Of a stretch of 64,000 bases of DNA, positions 13,076 through 24,846 are shown one piece after another. The position numbers were made by a program, and so were the translations under genes. Within the stretch, counting starts at the first letter, position 1, and the number at the start of each line of letters is the position of its first letter. Source of the DNA: Halichondria panicea (taxonomy: Eukaryota > Porifera > Demospongiae > Suberitida > Halichondriidae). The stretch covers positions 2,533,803 through 2,597,802 of the forward strand of contig NC_087380.1 in NCBI RefSeq assembly GCF_963675165.1, given 5' to 3'. The notes below the pieces were generated by a model that worked only from the letters and a program-made list of their open reading frames with translations, made no database searches and was not told the origin of the DNA.

Positions 13076-13178
13076 TAGCCTCGATCCCAGGCCGAGTTTT
13101 CGCTTTTATAACGGTTAGGCGAACAGTTGTTCGCCTAACCGTTAATAAAAGCGAAAACTCGGCCTGGGATCGAGGCTA
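13076..13178. mobile_element. palindromic MITE with 9-bp target duplication (copy 1)
   Basis: An almost perfect 103-bp palindrome beginning TAGCCTCGATCCCAGGCCG and ending in its reverse complement. It is flanked on both sides by TAGTGTAAC (13067-13075 and 13179-13187), a 9-bp target-site duplication. Nine-base duplications are typical of Mutator-like elements. Related copies lie at 18606 and 22778. Confidence 0.85.
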
Positions 13179-13190
13179 TAGTGTAACATG

Positions 13191-13252
13191 ATGTGGGCAG
13201 GCGAGAGCTCTGATGTGTGGGTGTTAGACTCTCTTTGGGAGGTGTGGCTGAC
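13191..13252 (+). promoter_or_regulatory. shared upstream module of receptor members (copy at member I)
   Basis: Contains GTGGGCAGGC, then TGATGTGTGGGTGTTAGAC and GGAGGTGTGGCTG, about 90 bases before the ATG. Comparable blocks precede members II (14791-14873), III (16821-16890), IV (18531-18597) and, more weakly, V (24718-24777). A shared promoter-proximal function is inferred only from position and conservation. Confidence 0.45.
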
Positions 13253-13342
13253 TGATTCACACTAGTAACCTACTCTATCTAGCTCTATGTCAATTGAACA
13301 AGCCATCAAGCTCTAGTTTATAGTTAGTGCTGTGTGTTCATA

Positions 13343-14660
13343 ATGGAGTTGTATGCATTCTGCCTCTGTTTCATCTTGTATGGTAAGCACAGAGAAGAGA
13401 CATCTGTATATATTTGTAGAAACTTGTATAGAGTCATAAGATTTTTGTACAGGTCTGCCAGTAGTTTTGTGTCAGCTCAACTGTACCGACCAAACCTTTG
13501 GTAGTGAAAACGAAACAGAATACACTGAAGCAACAAATATGATGGTGTTTCTCAACTTGAACGATACAGTCGAGTGCTACGGTACTGTCTCCTCGTATCG
13601 ATACTGTCACTACCCCACTACACAGGGTAATCCAGTTAAACACAATGCTATTTTAGCGGTGTTTCGATTGGAAGGCAATCCTTAATGGGATCAGAAGCAG
13701 CTATCGAAGTCACAAGTATCGAACCTTTCAGTTGTAGTACTGATATGCTTGCAGCCAGTGTACAGATTGAACCTGGAGATGTACTTGGAGCATGTGTAGG
13801 TCAAAGACGAACAGGTGGTAATAGAGAACAGCTGAATCTTGTTGGGACTGATGCGACCGGATTTTCTGTCAGCGGTGTGTCTGTCAGTGACTGTCCCTCA
13901 GCCTATATAAATTCAGTAACAGTTACTGAACTGACGAATTTTTCAGACAGGATTCTTCATCTCTCAGCTGAATTCGGTGAGTTATTAGACAATACTCATG
14001 CAGTAGTAATACGAGACGTTTAATTGTTTATATAGCTCCTGCTGAGCCTCCAACTACACTCACACCCACTGATCCCCTAAACACTGATCCCCTGGCCACT
14101 AATCCACTGACAAGCTCAGGCTCTCTTGTTCCCACTCCAACAACTAATCCACCAACAGGAGGCAAAAAATCGTCAGCTTTTGTGATTCAATGTTCAAACC
14201 GTTTCTATTAGGAGCTGCCACTAACAACACAGCTGGAGTTGCAGAGTTGGTGTTATTGTTGCTCTCCTGTTTGTGGTCATCCTTGTAGCTCTGATAGTAA
14301 TCATAGTGATCGTCATTAAGAAGCGTGGGAAAACTTCATACGCTCTGAAAGAACACAGAATCCACTCACCTGGTAATTTTAGTGCACAAACATTTCTAAA
14401 TCTGTTTGAATTTCCGGTTTATCATCAGATAATGAAGTAGAGCTCAGCTCTGAAGTTTCACTTACGAACATACATAGCGAGCATGGACAAACATTCACAG
14501 TGAAGTCCAACGATGCTTATGGAACTACCACCATGAACAATAGGTCAGGTACTACAGTCGAGGAACAACTCGGAATGTGTCATAATGAAGCATATGGTAC
14601 ATCTACTGTTGTTATGACAATGAAGATCATGAGTATGATATGTTATAAACAATGTTTCAA
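13343..14660 (+). pseudogene. receptor member I: kinase-less six-Cys receptor, broken
   Basis: Same layout as members II and III: signal exon 13343..13382 (MELYAFCLCFILYG), ectodomain exon 13453..13976, Pro/Thr-rich stalk exon from 14036, TM exon 14212..14372, tail exon from 14429. Compared with paralogues, the ectodomain exon has lost about 10-11 nt near 13680, which creates TAA at 13683 and shifts the frame. The stalk donor is GC instead of GT at 14162. The TM exon has a 2-nt insertion (GCAGAGTTGG for GCAGTTGG). With several independent lesions this copy is probably a true pseudogene. The tail retains NDAYGT and NEAYGT. Confidence 0.8.
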
Positions 14661-14790
14661 TAGAATCAAAATTATTTTTTTAGCGTGTCTTTCCACGAAT
14701 GTCTATTTTATGTTCACTGTGTGTGTGTCTCTGAATGGCATATTTTAGTGTGTGCATTATTGAAACCAGTCAAGCACATCTGTGTGCTGA

Positions 14791-14873
14791 ACTGGTGTTT
14801 GATGCGTGGGCAGGCTGGCTGACATCATGATGTGTGGGTGTTTGGTCTTTGGAGGCACTAGACGTGGCTGGCC
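14791..14873 (+). promoter_or_regulatory. shared upstream module (copy at member II)
   Basis: GCGTGGGCAGGCTGGCTGAC followed by GATGTGTGGGTGTTTGG and GACGTGGCTGG, about 107 bases before the ATG of member II. It aligns with the blocks before members I, III and IV. Confidence 0.45.
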
Positions 14874-14979
14874 CTGAATCTTCTTCATTTATAGTTAGAA
14901 TCTACAGCATTTGTCAGTCTAGCAAGCTAGCAGTCTATAGTCTATAGTCAGTGTATAGTGCTGTTAAGTTGTTATCATA

Positions 14980-16335
14980 ATGGAGGTGTACTCATTCTGC
15001 CTCTTTTTCATGTTGTATGGTAAGCATAGAGAATAGAGGCTGACATGCATTTGTAGATCTATTTGTAGAGAAAACTTTTAAAATTATCAACTAGATCTAG
15101 ATCTAACCACCTTTTTCTGTACAGGTTTGCCAGCAGTTTTGTGCCAGCTTGACTGTACAGACCAAGTTTTTGGGAATGAAAATGAAACAGAATATACACT
15201 GAGGCCACAGATACGATGGTGTACCTCAACTTGAACGATTCAGCAAAGTGCTATGGTACCCTCTCCTCGTATAAATTCTGTCACTACCCCATGACGACTG
15301 GGACAGATTACAATGCTTTTTTAGCTGTGTTTCGAAGACAAGGCGATACCTACGTACCCGTAATGGAGTCAGGAGCATTTCTCCAAGTCACGGTTGCTCA
15401 AGCCTTCAACTGTAGTACTAGTGTGCCTGAGGGGTCAGGCAGTGTACAGATTGAACCTGGAGATGTAATTGGAGTGTGTTTAGGGCCATTACAAGGTCAA
15501 AGAGAACAGCTGAATCTTGTTGGAAATGATGCAACTGGGTTTTCTGTCAGTGGTGTGTCTATATCTGGTAACTGCAATTTAAATACAGCAACGGTTACGA
15601 TTAGTGAACTGATAAATCTTCCAGACAGGATTCTTCATCTCTCAGCTGAATTCTGTGAGTTGATAGTACATATCATCACGAGATGTTCATAATTACTTCA
15701 TGTTCTTAGCTCCTTCTACCGAGCCCCCAACCCTACCTCCAACCACTGATCCCCTAAACACTGATCCCCCAGCCACTAATCAACCAACAAGCTCAGGCTC
15801 TCTTGTTCCCACCCCAACAACTAATCCACCAACAGGAGGTAAAAAATCATCAGATTTTGTAATTCATGTTCAAACCGTTTCTTGTAGGAGCTACCAACAC
15901 AGCTGGAGTTGCAGTTGGTGTTGTTGTTGCTCTCCTGTTCGTGGTCGTCTTGGTAGCTCTGATAGTAATCATAGTGATCGTCATTAAGAAGCGTGGGAAA
16001 ACTTCATACGCTGTGAAAGAACACAGAACCCACTCACCTGGTAATTTTAGTGCACAAACATTTCTAAATCTGTTTGAATTTCCGGTTTATCATCAGATAA
16101 TGAAGTAGAGCTCAGCTCTGACGTTTCCCATACGAACATACATAGCGAGCATGGACAAACATTCACAGTGAAGTCCAACGATGCTTATGGAACTACCACC
16201 ATGACCAACAGTAGGTCAGGTACTACAGTCGAGGAACAACTCGGAATGTGTCATAATGAAGCATATGGTACATCTACTGTTGTTAATGACAATGAAGATC
16301 ATGAGTATGATTATGTTATAAACAATGGTCAATAG
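14980..16335 (+). pseudogene. receptor member II: kinase-less six-Cys receptor with one frameshift
   Basis: Exons: 14980..15019 (signal, MEVYSFCLFFMLYG), 15125..15654 (ectodomain), 15710..15838 (Pro/Thr stalk), 15888..16040 (TM of Val/Ile/Leu then KKRGK), 16097..16335 (tail). One extra base near 15195 (TATACACTGAGG, where paralogues read TACACCGAGG) shifts the ectodomain frame. Everything after it is open and well conserved: C-x-GT, YxxCHYP, EPGDVIGVC, LHLSAEF. The tail ends at TAG 16335 and has NDAYGT and NEAYGT plus EYDYV. With a single lesion and strong conservation, an assembly error or recent loss are both possible. No kinase exon follows before member III. Confidence 0.7.
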
Positions 16336-16820
16336 AATCAAAAATTACCATTTTCATATTTTTCTAGCGTATGCATTTCTATTTTATATGTACTCATTGT
16401 GTGTCTTCATCGTAAGTTATGTGTGCATGGTGGAACGGGTGTTGAATTACCTTAACATATTGAATTACATATTGAATTACCTTGACATATTTTTTCGCGG
16501 GTATTAATTTCTGTGTACTCGCAGATAATTTGAAAATGCATGAATCTTTTGTAGAAATGCTATGAATTAACACAACCAGAATTGGCACCAGTAAAATATG
16601 AAATCGCAGACAGTGAAAATATGCCACCTTAATTAATAAGGTCAAGGAGCATAATTATGAGATGGAGCGGCTCACTATAATATGATCGTCTAACCACATT
16701 TTTCCTTGTTTGTAATGTGCTAAGTGCGTTTGATCTATGTATAATGTTAGCAGCATTTATTTTAAGGGGTTTGACATTATCATAATGGCCGGGGCCAACC
16801 AAGGTATAATAGTTGATACA

Positions 16821-16890
16821 TATGTGGGCAGGCTGGCTGACATCGATGTGTGGGTGTTTGACACTATAATTATTCGGAGGCGTGGCTGGG
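16821..16890 (+). promoter_or_regulatory. shared upstream module (copy at member III)
   Basis: GTGGGCAGGCTGGCTGACAT, CGATGTGTGGGTGTTTGACA, CTATAATTATT, then GGAGGCGTGGCTGG, about 55 bases before the ATG. It is the clearest example of the module. Confidence 0.45.
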
Positions 16891-16944
16891 TTGAATCTCT
16901 AGCAAATCCAAAGAAGTATTGTAGCTAGTGCTGTTGTGATCATA

Positions 16945-18260
16945 ATGGAGGTGTATGCATTCTACCTCTGCTTCATCTTGTATGGTAAGAACAAAGAATA
17001 TAGAGAATAGAGGCTTAGATCTATGAACTATATAGACCACCTCTTTTTCAGTTGTACAGGTCTGCCAGCAGTTTTGTGTCGACCAAAATTTTGGTAATAA
17101 AAACGAAACAGGATACACCGAGGCCACAGATACGATGGTGTACCTCAATTTGAACAATCCAGCAAATTGCTCTGGCACACTCTCCTCGTATCGATACTGT
17201 CACTACCCCACAATGGATGCTTCTTTAACATATAATTCTATTTTAGCTGTGTTTCGATTGGTAGGCAGTGACTATTATGTAGCTGTGGATGGGTCAGACA
17301 TAGTTATTGAAGTCACAACCACTGAAGCCTTCGGTTGTGTCACTCTTCCATTCACTGCTACTGTACAGACTGAACCTGGAGATGTAGTGGGAGCGTGTGT
17401 AGGTCCAAGACAAGGTGGTAACAGACGTCAGTTGAATCTTGCTGGGAATAATGCGATCGGATATTCTGTCCGCGGTGCATCAAGATCTGGCTGTCCCACA
17501 AATAATTTAAATTCAGTAACAGTTATGAATAGTGAATTGCTGATTTTTCCAGACAGGATTCTTCATCTCTCAGCTGAATTCAGTGAGTTATTAGATAGCT
17601 AGTACAATACTTATGCAGTAGTATATAATACGAGTGATTATAATTATATTGTTCATATAGCTCCTACTGAGCCTCCAACTACACCCGCACCCACTGATCC
17701 CCCAGCCACTAATCCACTGACAAGCTCAGACTCTCTTGCTACCACCCCAACAACTAATCCACCAACAGGAGGTAAAAAATTGTCAGCTTTTGTGATTCAA
17801 TGTTCAAACCGTTTCTATTAGGAGCTGCCACTAACAACACAGCTGGAGTTGCAGTTGGTGTTGTTGTTGCTCTCCTGTTCGTGGTCGTCCTTGTAGCTCT
17901 GATAGTAATCGTAGTGATCGTCATTAAGAAGCGTGGGAAAACTTCATACGCTGTGAAAGAACACGGAACCCACTCACCTGGTAATTTTAGTGCACAAACA
18001 TTTCTAAATCTGTTTGAATTTCCGGTTTATCATCAGATAATGAAGTAGAGCTCAGCTCTGAAGTTTCACTTGCGAACATACATAGCGAGCATGGACAAAC
18101 ATTCACAGTGAAGTCCAACGATGCTTATGGAACTACCACCATGAACAATAGGTCAGGTACTACAGTCGAGGAACAACTCGGAATGTGTCATAATGAAGCA
18201 TATGGCACATCTACTGTTGTTAATAACAATGAAGATCATGAGTATATGATTATGTTATAA
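16945..18260 (+). pseudogene. receptor member III: kinase-less six-Cys receptor with one frameshift
   Basis: Exons: 16945..16984 (signal, [14 protein letters not shown]), 17060..17582 (ectodomain), 17661..17771 (stalk), 17822..17980 (TM), 18037..18260 (tail). Relative to member IV about 14 nt are missing near 17080 (just after GTTTTGTGTC), which removes the first cysteines and shifts the frame into a TAA. The rest of the ectodomain is open and very close to member IV. The tail again has NDAYGT and NEAYGT and ends EYMIML, a slightly different frame from member II. There is no kinase. It is either a pseudogene or a decoy-type receptor with an assembly error. Confidence 0.7.
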
Positions 18261-18530
18261 ACAATATTCAATAGAATCAAAAAAACTACCCTATTCATCT
18301 TTCTAGCGTATGGATTTCTATTTTCATTGTGTCTTTATCATAATTTTATTGTGTGCATGATGAAAACTGGTGTTGAATTACCTAATTAAGATGACATATT
18401 TTTTCGCGGTTATTAATTTCTGATATTTGAGTAAAGGCGCCCTGGACCACAATCTACTACTGGGCCAATAAACATGTGACACTCATATAGCCATGTAATA
18501 ACTAATACATAATTTGTAGCTAGCTAGTGT

Positions 18531-18597
18531 TTGATGCGTGGGCAGGCTGGCTGATATCGATGTGTGGGTGTGTGACACTACTATAATTATTTTGAGG
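18531..18597 (+). promoter_or_regulatory. shared upstream module (copy at member IV)
   Basis: GCGTGGGCAGGCTGGCTGAT, CGATGTGTGGGTGTGTGACA, CTATAATTATTTTGAGG. A palindromic MITE at 18606-18653 has inserted between this module and the ATG at 18726. Confidence 0.45.
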
Positions 18598-18605
18598 TTA
18601 ACATC

Positions 18606-18653
18606 TAGCCTCGATTCCAGGCCGCTGAGGTCGAGGGGCTGGAGTCGAGGCTA
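18606..18653. mobile_element. short palindromic MITE (copy 2)
   Basis: Begins TAGCCTCGATTCCAGGCCG and ends GGAGTCGAGGCTA. It is flanked by GGTTAACATC on the left and GGTTAACACC on the right, a slightly decayed 9-10 bp target duplication. Same family as 13076 and 22778. Confidence 0.75.
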
Positions 18654-18725
18654 GGTTAACACCCAAAGAAACTTCAATCAATCATTAGCTAGCATTGTAG
18701 CTACTCTAGTGCTGTTGTGATCATA

Positions 18726-21700
18726 ATGGAGGTGTATGCATTCTACCTCTGCTTCATCTTGTATGGTAAGAACAAAGAATAGAGAATAGAGGCTGACATT
18801 TAACTAACTTATAATTATCTATTTACATTGTATCTAGCTAAGTTTGGCTATAATAATTTATGTATACCACCTCTTTTTGTGCAGGTCTGCCAGCAGTTTT
18901 GTGTCAGCTCGACTGTACCGACCAAGTTTTTGGTAATAAAAATGAAACAGAATACACCGAGGCCACAGATACGACGGTTTACCTCAACTTGAACGATCCA
19001 GCAAATTGCTCTGGCACACTCTCCTCCTACCGATACTGTCACTACCCCACAATGGATGCTTCTTTAACTTATAATTCTATCTTAGCTGTGTTTCGATTGG
19101 TAGGCAGTAACTATGTAGCTGTGGATGGATCAAACATAGTTATCGAAGTCACAACCACTGAAGCCTTCAGCTGTGTCACTCTTCCATTCCTTGGTAATGT
19201 ACAGACTGAACCTGGAGATATAGTGGGAGCGTGTGTAGGTCCAAGACAAGGTGGTAATAGCAGACGTCAGTTGAATCTTGCTGGGAATGATGCGATTGGA
19301 TTTTCTGTTCGCGTGCATCGAGATCTGGCTGTCCCACAAATGATTTAAATTCAGTAACAGTTATGACTAGTGAATGTATGGTTTTTCCGGACAGGATTCT
19401 TCATCTCTCAGCTGAATTCGGTGAGTTATTAGATATTACAATACTCATGCAGTAGTAATACGAGTGATTATATCATGCTCATATAGCTCCTACTGAGCAC
19501 CCAACCACACCCGCACCCACTGATCCCCCAAACACTGATCCCCTGACCACTGATCCACTGACAAGCTCAGGCTCTCTTGTTCCCACCCCAACAACTAACC
19601 CACCAACAGGAGGTAAAAAATCATCAGATTTTGTAATTCATGTTCAAACCGTTTCTTATAGGAGCTGCCGCCGATAACACAGCTGGAGTTGCAGTTGGTG
19701 TTGTGTTCGCTCTCTTATTCGTGGCTGTCTTGGTAGCTCTGATAGTGATTGTCGTCATCGTTATTACAAAACGTGGGAAAACTTCATACTCTCTAAGAGC
19801 CAATAACAACCACCAAGCTATCGGTGAGTTAAATTAATAATTGTCATCACATTCATGTATTAATGTGCAGGTATTGATAATCAAATCTATGGAACTGGGG
19901 AGCTGGAGTCAAGCTTTACTGATGGCAAAGATGTTGAAAATAATTACGAAGTGCCTCATGAAAATGGTGATATCTCTCCATATGAGGTAGTGCCTCCCAA
20001 ACGGATTGGGACAATGGCAGCTCCAGCATCTCATAAGAACCTGTCTGTTGCATCGCGCTCAGCCACCATGCCGTGGAACATCCAGCCTGCTCCATACGAA
20101 GGAATGGTAACTAAATCTATTTATGTCAATCTCTAAATAAGGTTGAGTAAGTCCCTTTTTTGTGTGAACGGTTGTAACAGTGTACGTATTCAGAGACTAT
20201 TACCATTGTGGGTGTATCAGCATCTGCTTGATATGGGATAGGTTATGAATACTAGGTTTGCTTATAAGGAGATAATTATTATTGGGAATTGACTTATTAG
20301 GTGTGTACACACACGCATGCACCACACTATCTCTAACTCATGCATGCATGCAGGCGTTTGGTGGTGATGTGTACTCTTCTCCAATTGATGCAATGAGATA
20401 CTCGGAACTTATTGAGCAGGTATAAATTATCAGATAATTGTTGACAAATACCTGTGTGTGGGAGCCGTTTAACATAAAATAAGCACTCTATGGTTTCTGG
20501 TTACCTTTGCTTGAGGTGAAATATTTACACATTAGCAACACACTGTTTATGCTAGACAGCCGTGTGTGTGTGTGTGTTGTTACAAGAGTATTCATTGAGT
20601 GTTGTTTTAAAATATAAAGCCACAAAAGCCCTACAATGTACGTCAATACTAACAAATACGTGAATGGTTATGATGCCAGTGTTGCGGGGAATCTTCTGTA
20701 GCACTTTATTGTATTGAGCAGTTAAAATTATATTATACACCTAATTTTCAGAACAAGGAAGAAGACATATACAGTAATGTGGACCCATTCCAAGCACCTG
20801 CCGCAGATGAAGATGAGATCTACTCGCAGCTGCATTCCTGGGGCATCCTAAACTTGTCCAGCAGCGATGTTGTGTGAGTTACATGTTGATCTCCCCCATT
20901 AATAATTGATTTGCTGTTTACATTGTCCTTCTATATAATGGAAGACTGTATTAAAACCATAATAGGCTTTTAGGCGTCCACAACTGATGCTATCTTTAAA
21001 TAACATTATCATAATTATACGGTAGTGGTTTTGCGGTCTATAGCTTCACCTTCAATTTCATGCTGGCAGTGGATTATAAGTTGAAGTATCACTATTGATC
21101 ACAACCACATGTAGGGCTTACATTGTTGAAAATAAATACGCACCCACAACATACAACATAATTATATATACTCACACTGCATGTAGCGTTTCAACTTATT
21201 TTGTTATCATAGAATAAAACGTCATCTCGGCTCTGGTCAGTTTGGTAGTGTGGAACTTGGTCAATGGAATAGACATGGAACTAAGCCAGTGGACGTGGCA
21301 CTCAAGAGTCTCACCAAAACATCAGAGGAGGACAAAGTCAAGTTCCTACAAGAAGCCGCCATCATGGCTCAGTTCAGACACCCTAACGTTATCATGCTTT
21401 ATGGAGTGATTGCTAAAGAGGAGCCAGTAAGTTATAGTAATATTCACTGTAGGGGCTGGGCTATAGGTTGTCCCTTCTTTGAATGGATTTATTTTTCTTT
21501 ACTTGAAATACAGTGTCTTATTCGGGGTACATGCATTAATTGTTTCACCCAACAGATGACGTTGGTTGTCGAGTTGGCCCAAAATGGAGATTTGAGAGAA
21601 TTCCTTCTTTCAATGAGACCTGAGTGAGTTATGCAGTTTTGACTCTACAATAAATTATATTTATTCTCACTAACAGGAGCTTTGGTGAAGAGTTAGACGA

Positions 21701-22583
21701 TCGTGCTCAAGATGATGGTACTATAACAGATGTGACTGAACGGAGGGAGAGGTCTAAGACACTGCCCCCTGAATCCAGCACCATGTTCCTGAAGTTCTCT
21801 CAACAAGTTGCTCTTGGGATGCAGTATCTGGCCGGCAAAGGATTTGTGCACAGAGACCTGGCTGCTAGGAACATTCTTGTAATCAAAAATAAAATTTGCA
21901 AGGTATAAATGTGATATATGAAGCTGAGTATCATACCTGCTATTGTGTATAGGTGGCTGATTTCGGTATGTCACGTGACTTGGAGAATGAGAGCTACTAT
22001 GTATCCCACGGAGGAAAAATTCCCGTCAAGTGGACAGCCCCTGAGGCCATTCACTACAAGAAGTACTCGACTGCCAGTGATGTGTGGGCCTACGAGTGTC
22101 TGCTCTATGAGATATGGAGCATTGGGCACAAGCCGTTTGAGGGAATTCGAAATGTGGATGTATGTTGCTATTTAGCATATTTTTTTTCACTTTTTGTCAT
22201 GTTTGTAGGTTATTGAGACTGTGGACTCTGGAAAACGATTGCCTCCACCTCCTGGAATACCAAAAATACTCTATGAGCTGATGATACTATGTTGGTAAGC
22301 TAGATCTATATAGCATTGTAGGCGCGTGATTATATTCCCTTATTTCCTTAGGCATCCTGAGACTGAGCTTCGCCCTGCTTTCCGTGATATTGTGTTGACG
22401 CTGGTTGGAAATAAAGAGAGAGTTTTGGACATTCCCGAGGAAGACTCCTCCACTAACCCACTGTCTGTCGTATTGGGAGCTCCACTGGAGGCCGGGGAGA
22501 ACATGTACTCTCAGCTGCAAAGTAGATATATTGATTACGCTGCACGTAAAGAAACTGAAGAAGACTATTTTGAGATTGATTGA
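18726..22583 (+). CDS. receptor member IV: six-Cys receptor tyrosine kinase with one frameshift
   Basis: Single-pass tyrosine kinase receptor. Exons: 18726..18765, 18885..19420, 19487..19612, 19662..19823, 19871..20106, 20354..20419, 20752..20873, 21213..21426, 21556..21623, 21677..21902, 21953..22159, 22209..22294, 22352..22583. The sum is 2321 nt, one short of a codon multiple, matching a lost G near 19312 (TTCGCGTGC, paralogue CCGCGGTGC). Order: signal peptide, six-Cys ectodomain, Pro/Thr stalk, TM, cytoplasmic exon with YEVP and YEVV, twin-tyrosine exon (DIYSNV and EIYSQL), kinase. The kinase is complete: [37 protein letters not shown], activation loop with tandem Tyr (ESYYVSHGG), TAPEA. 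One odd residue is WAYECLLYE where the other members have WAYGC or WSYGC. The tail carries ENMYSQLQ. The ligand is unknown. Confidence 0.8.
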
Positions 22584-22965
22584 ACCAGTACTTTTTCTAT
22601 TGTGTGCTCTCAATTTTTAATGTCATGTTAATTACTATAATTGTGTCATTGGAGGGCATGGGGGTTGAGCCTCAAGTGTGTGGGTGTATATACAATTGAG
22701 TTGCTGATAATTATTGATGAACTCAAGAGTATCAGAGAGGCAGCATTGATTATTGCTTTACAGGGCTAGCTCTCCCTTAGCCTCGATTCAAGGCCGATTA
22801 AAATCGATTTAATCGGCTTGGAATCGAGGCTAGCTCTCCCTTTAATGGAGCATCATCTGGAACCATGCACCTATATACCACCACAGTATTTTTCCATGTG
22901 TGATCACAAGATACATGCAATAATACATGCCTGACATGAATGCCAACCATCTTGATCTTGGTTCA
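22584..22965. other. intergenic, with MITE
   Basis: Between the stop of member IV and a pseudogene fragment. It has a weak relative of the shared upstream module (GTGTGTGGGTGTATATAC near 22676) and the palindromic MITE at 22778. No coding signal. Confidence 0.5.
22778..22832. mobile_element. palindromic MITE with exact 9-bp target duplication (copy 3)
   Basis: Begins TAGCCTCGATTCAAGGCCG and ends with its near complement, CGGCTTGGAATCGAGGCTA. Flanked on both sides by GCTCTCCCT (22769-22777 and 22833-22841). Confidence 0.85.
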
Positions 22966-22971
22966 ATAGCA

Positions 22972-24680
22972 GAACAACATGGAGAAGGACATCTACAGCA
23001 ATGTGGACCAGTTCCAAGCGCCTGCTTCAGATGAAGATGAGATCTACTCGCAGCTGCGTTCCTGGGGCATCCTCAACCTGTCCAGCAACGATGTTGTGCA
23101 TGTGAGTCACATGTTGATCTCCTTAATCCAATGCATTATTTTTTGTAGGTTTTGGTCTCCTAATAATTTCCGAGTATTAGCTATGATAGAGAAAAATTTG
23201 CTACACTGGATGGTGCATGTGTGTATAATGTATTGCTAACATTGTGGTATTTCAGAATTCATGCTGGGAATCTTGATGGTACTGGCCTGGCATGCCATCT
23301 TTGGGAATGTTGGAGCCAACAATGCATGGATTTGGGTGATATGCACCGTCTTGTAACGAACAAACATGGTGGAATTACGAAATGAGCGATGATAACTACA
23401 CGATTTCTCAAGTAACGACTGAAATAATGGCAAACAATATAGGCAAGCGGATAGTTTTCGAAGCCTCTGTGTACAATTAATGTTAAATGGTCATGTGCAC
23501 CACTTTTGTTTCACTAAAATAGAAGTAACGGAAATTAGGTGAGCATGGTCCAATTTGCTGCATGGTGGGTACCACACAAAAGCATAACTCCTTACCACGA
23601 AACAGCTTTCTGTCAGTGTCTGTTTTGCTTTGTCTATGTTCAAACAATAATCTGCAAGGATTTTGTTGTCACTACTTGACTACAGTACTAGTCTCACTAA
23701 CCATTGCCATGGAAGGCTAGAGTGCATCCAGTATGTCTAAAGAGTAGATTACTGACTAGTTGAATGTACAAATGTATTATCTGGAAGAAATTGTGCTGAT
23801 ATACCATTGTAGTGGTAGGTGAATAAAACTAGGGCATTGTTTGAAAATATTTGGGTAATCCATTTAGGTAAAAATGGGGGTGATCGTAAAAAATGTATTA
23901 ACATCACAATTATCTGGAACTAAAGTCTTTCTTATCAACAGCTTAGGCCATGCAAAGTCAATTTGTAGTTTCTCAGGCTATTATTAGGCATTTGTTAATG
24001 ATAATGATATTCATAGAATTTTAATTTAAAACACACCCCTAACTTCCTCAATAAGCAAAAGTGCATAATTTTTACTAAGTCATAATTATAGCGAAGCCTA
24101 AAATTTAAGGACAGATTAGAACAAGCTGTCAAGTAGTACTAAGCCTGCATGTGTGTAACAGTCAATAGATCACACAGGAAATGGCTTACACTGTTGAATA
24201 AAATAATAATATGGACCACTCTCAGTGAACAAAATACAGTGTTTAAATATTTTGTTCCCTTTGTGCTAAAGCATGCAAAATATAAAATGTGGATGTATAC
24301 GTCATCAAATCTAGATCGTTCACTCATGTGTGCATGGTTATTGAGACTTGCATGTGGACTCTGGAAAAGTTCCATTTGTGTAAACATGAATATGGTGTTC
24401 CCCTCTCCTTACTTAGGCATTTTGAGACCGAGTTTCGTCCTGCTTTTCGTGACATTGTGTTGACGCTGGTTGAAAATAAAGAAATGGTCAGACTGAGCAT
24501 TCGGAGAACTCCCTCCACTAGTCCACTGGCTGGGGAGTATTGGGAGCTCCACTGGAGGCCAGGGAAAACATATACTCTCAGCTGCAAAAGAGATACATGT
24601 ATATTGATTACACTGCACGTAAAAAATATTTTGAGCCAAAAAACAGTCCTTTTTGTAGTGTCAAGAGTTCAAAACTCTTG
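22972..24680 (+). pseudogene. fragment of a receptor kinase: twin-Tyr exon and last exons only
   Basis: At 22972-23102 the twin-tyrosine exon is nearly intact (DIYSNVDQFQ and EIYSQLRSWG), preceded by a CAG acceptor. At about 24340-24375 a decayed version of the penultimate kinase exon appears (GTTATTGAGACT, GTGGACTCTGGAAAA). At 24418-24640 the last exon is present with frameshifts (CGTGACATTGTGTTGACGCT, TGGGAGCTCCACTGGAGGCC). The kinase exons between are missing and 23103-24330 shows nothing recognisable. It is closest to member IV and probably a partial tandem duplicate. Confidence 0.8.
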
Positions 24681-24717
24681 GTAGTGTTAATATTGTGTCC
24701 CTGCTTTCATTTTCGGC

Positions 24718-24777
24718 CTATGGTGGGTGGGACTCAGATGTGTGGGTGTACAATTGAATTTTGGAGGCGTGGCTGCT
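24718..24777 (+). promoter_or_regulatory. weaker copy of the shared upstream module (member V)
   Basis: GATGTGTGGGTGTACAATTG followed by TTGGAGGCGTGGCTGC about 70 bases before the ATG. It resembles the block before members I-IV. Confidence 0.35.
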
Positions 24778-24846
24778 TTCTTCTATGTATAATAATTTTA
24801 ATGTTGTGATCTAGGTCAAAAGATCCAAGTTGCTGTAACTAAGCAA

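Noticed and set aside
24289-24684. 131-codon ORF as a functional small gene
   Set aside because: It is the decayed last exons of a receptor kinase fused by frameshift, with the upstream kinase exons missing.
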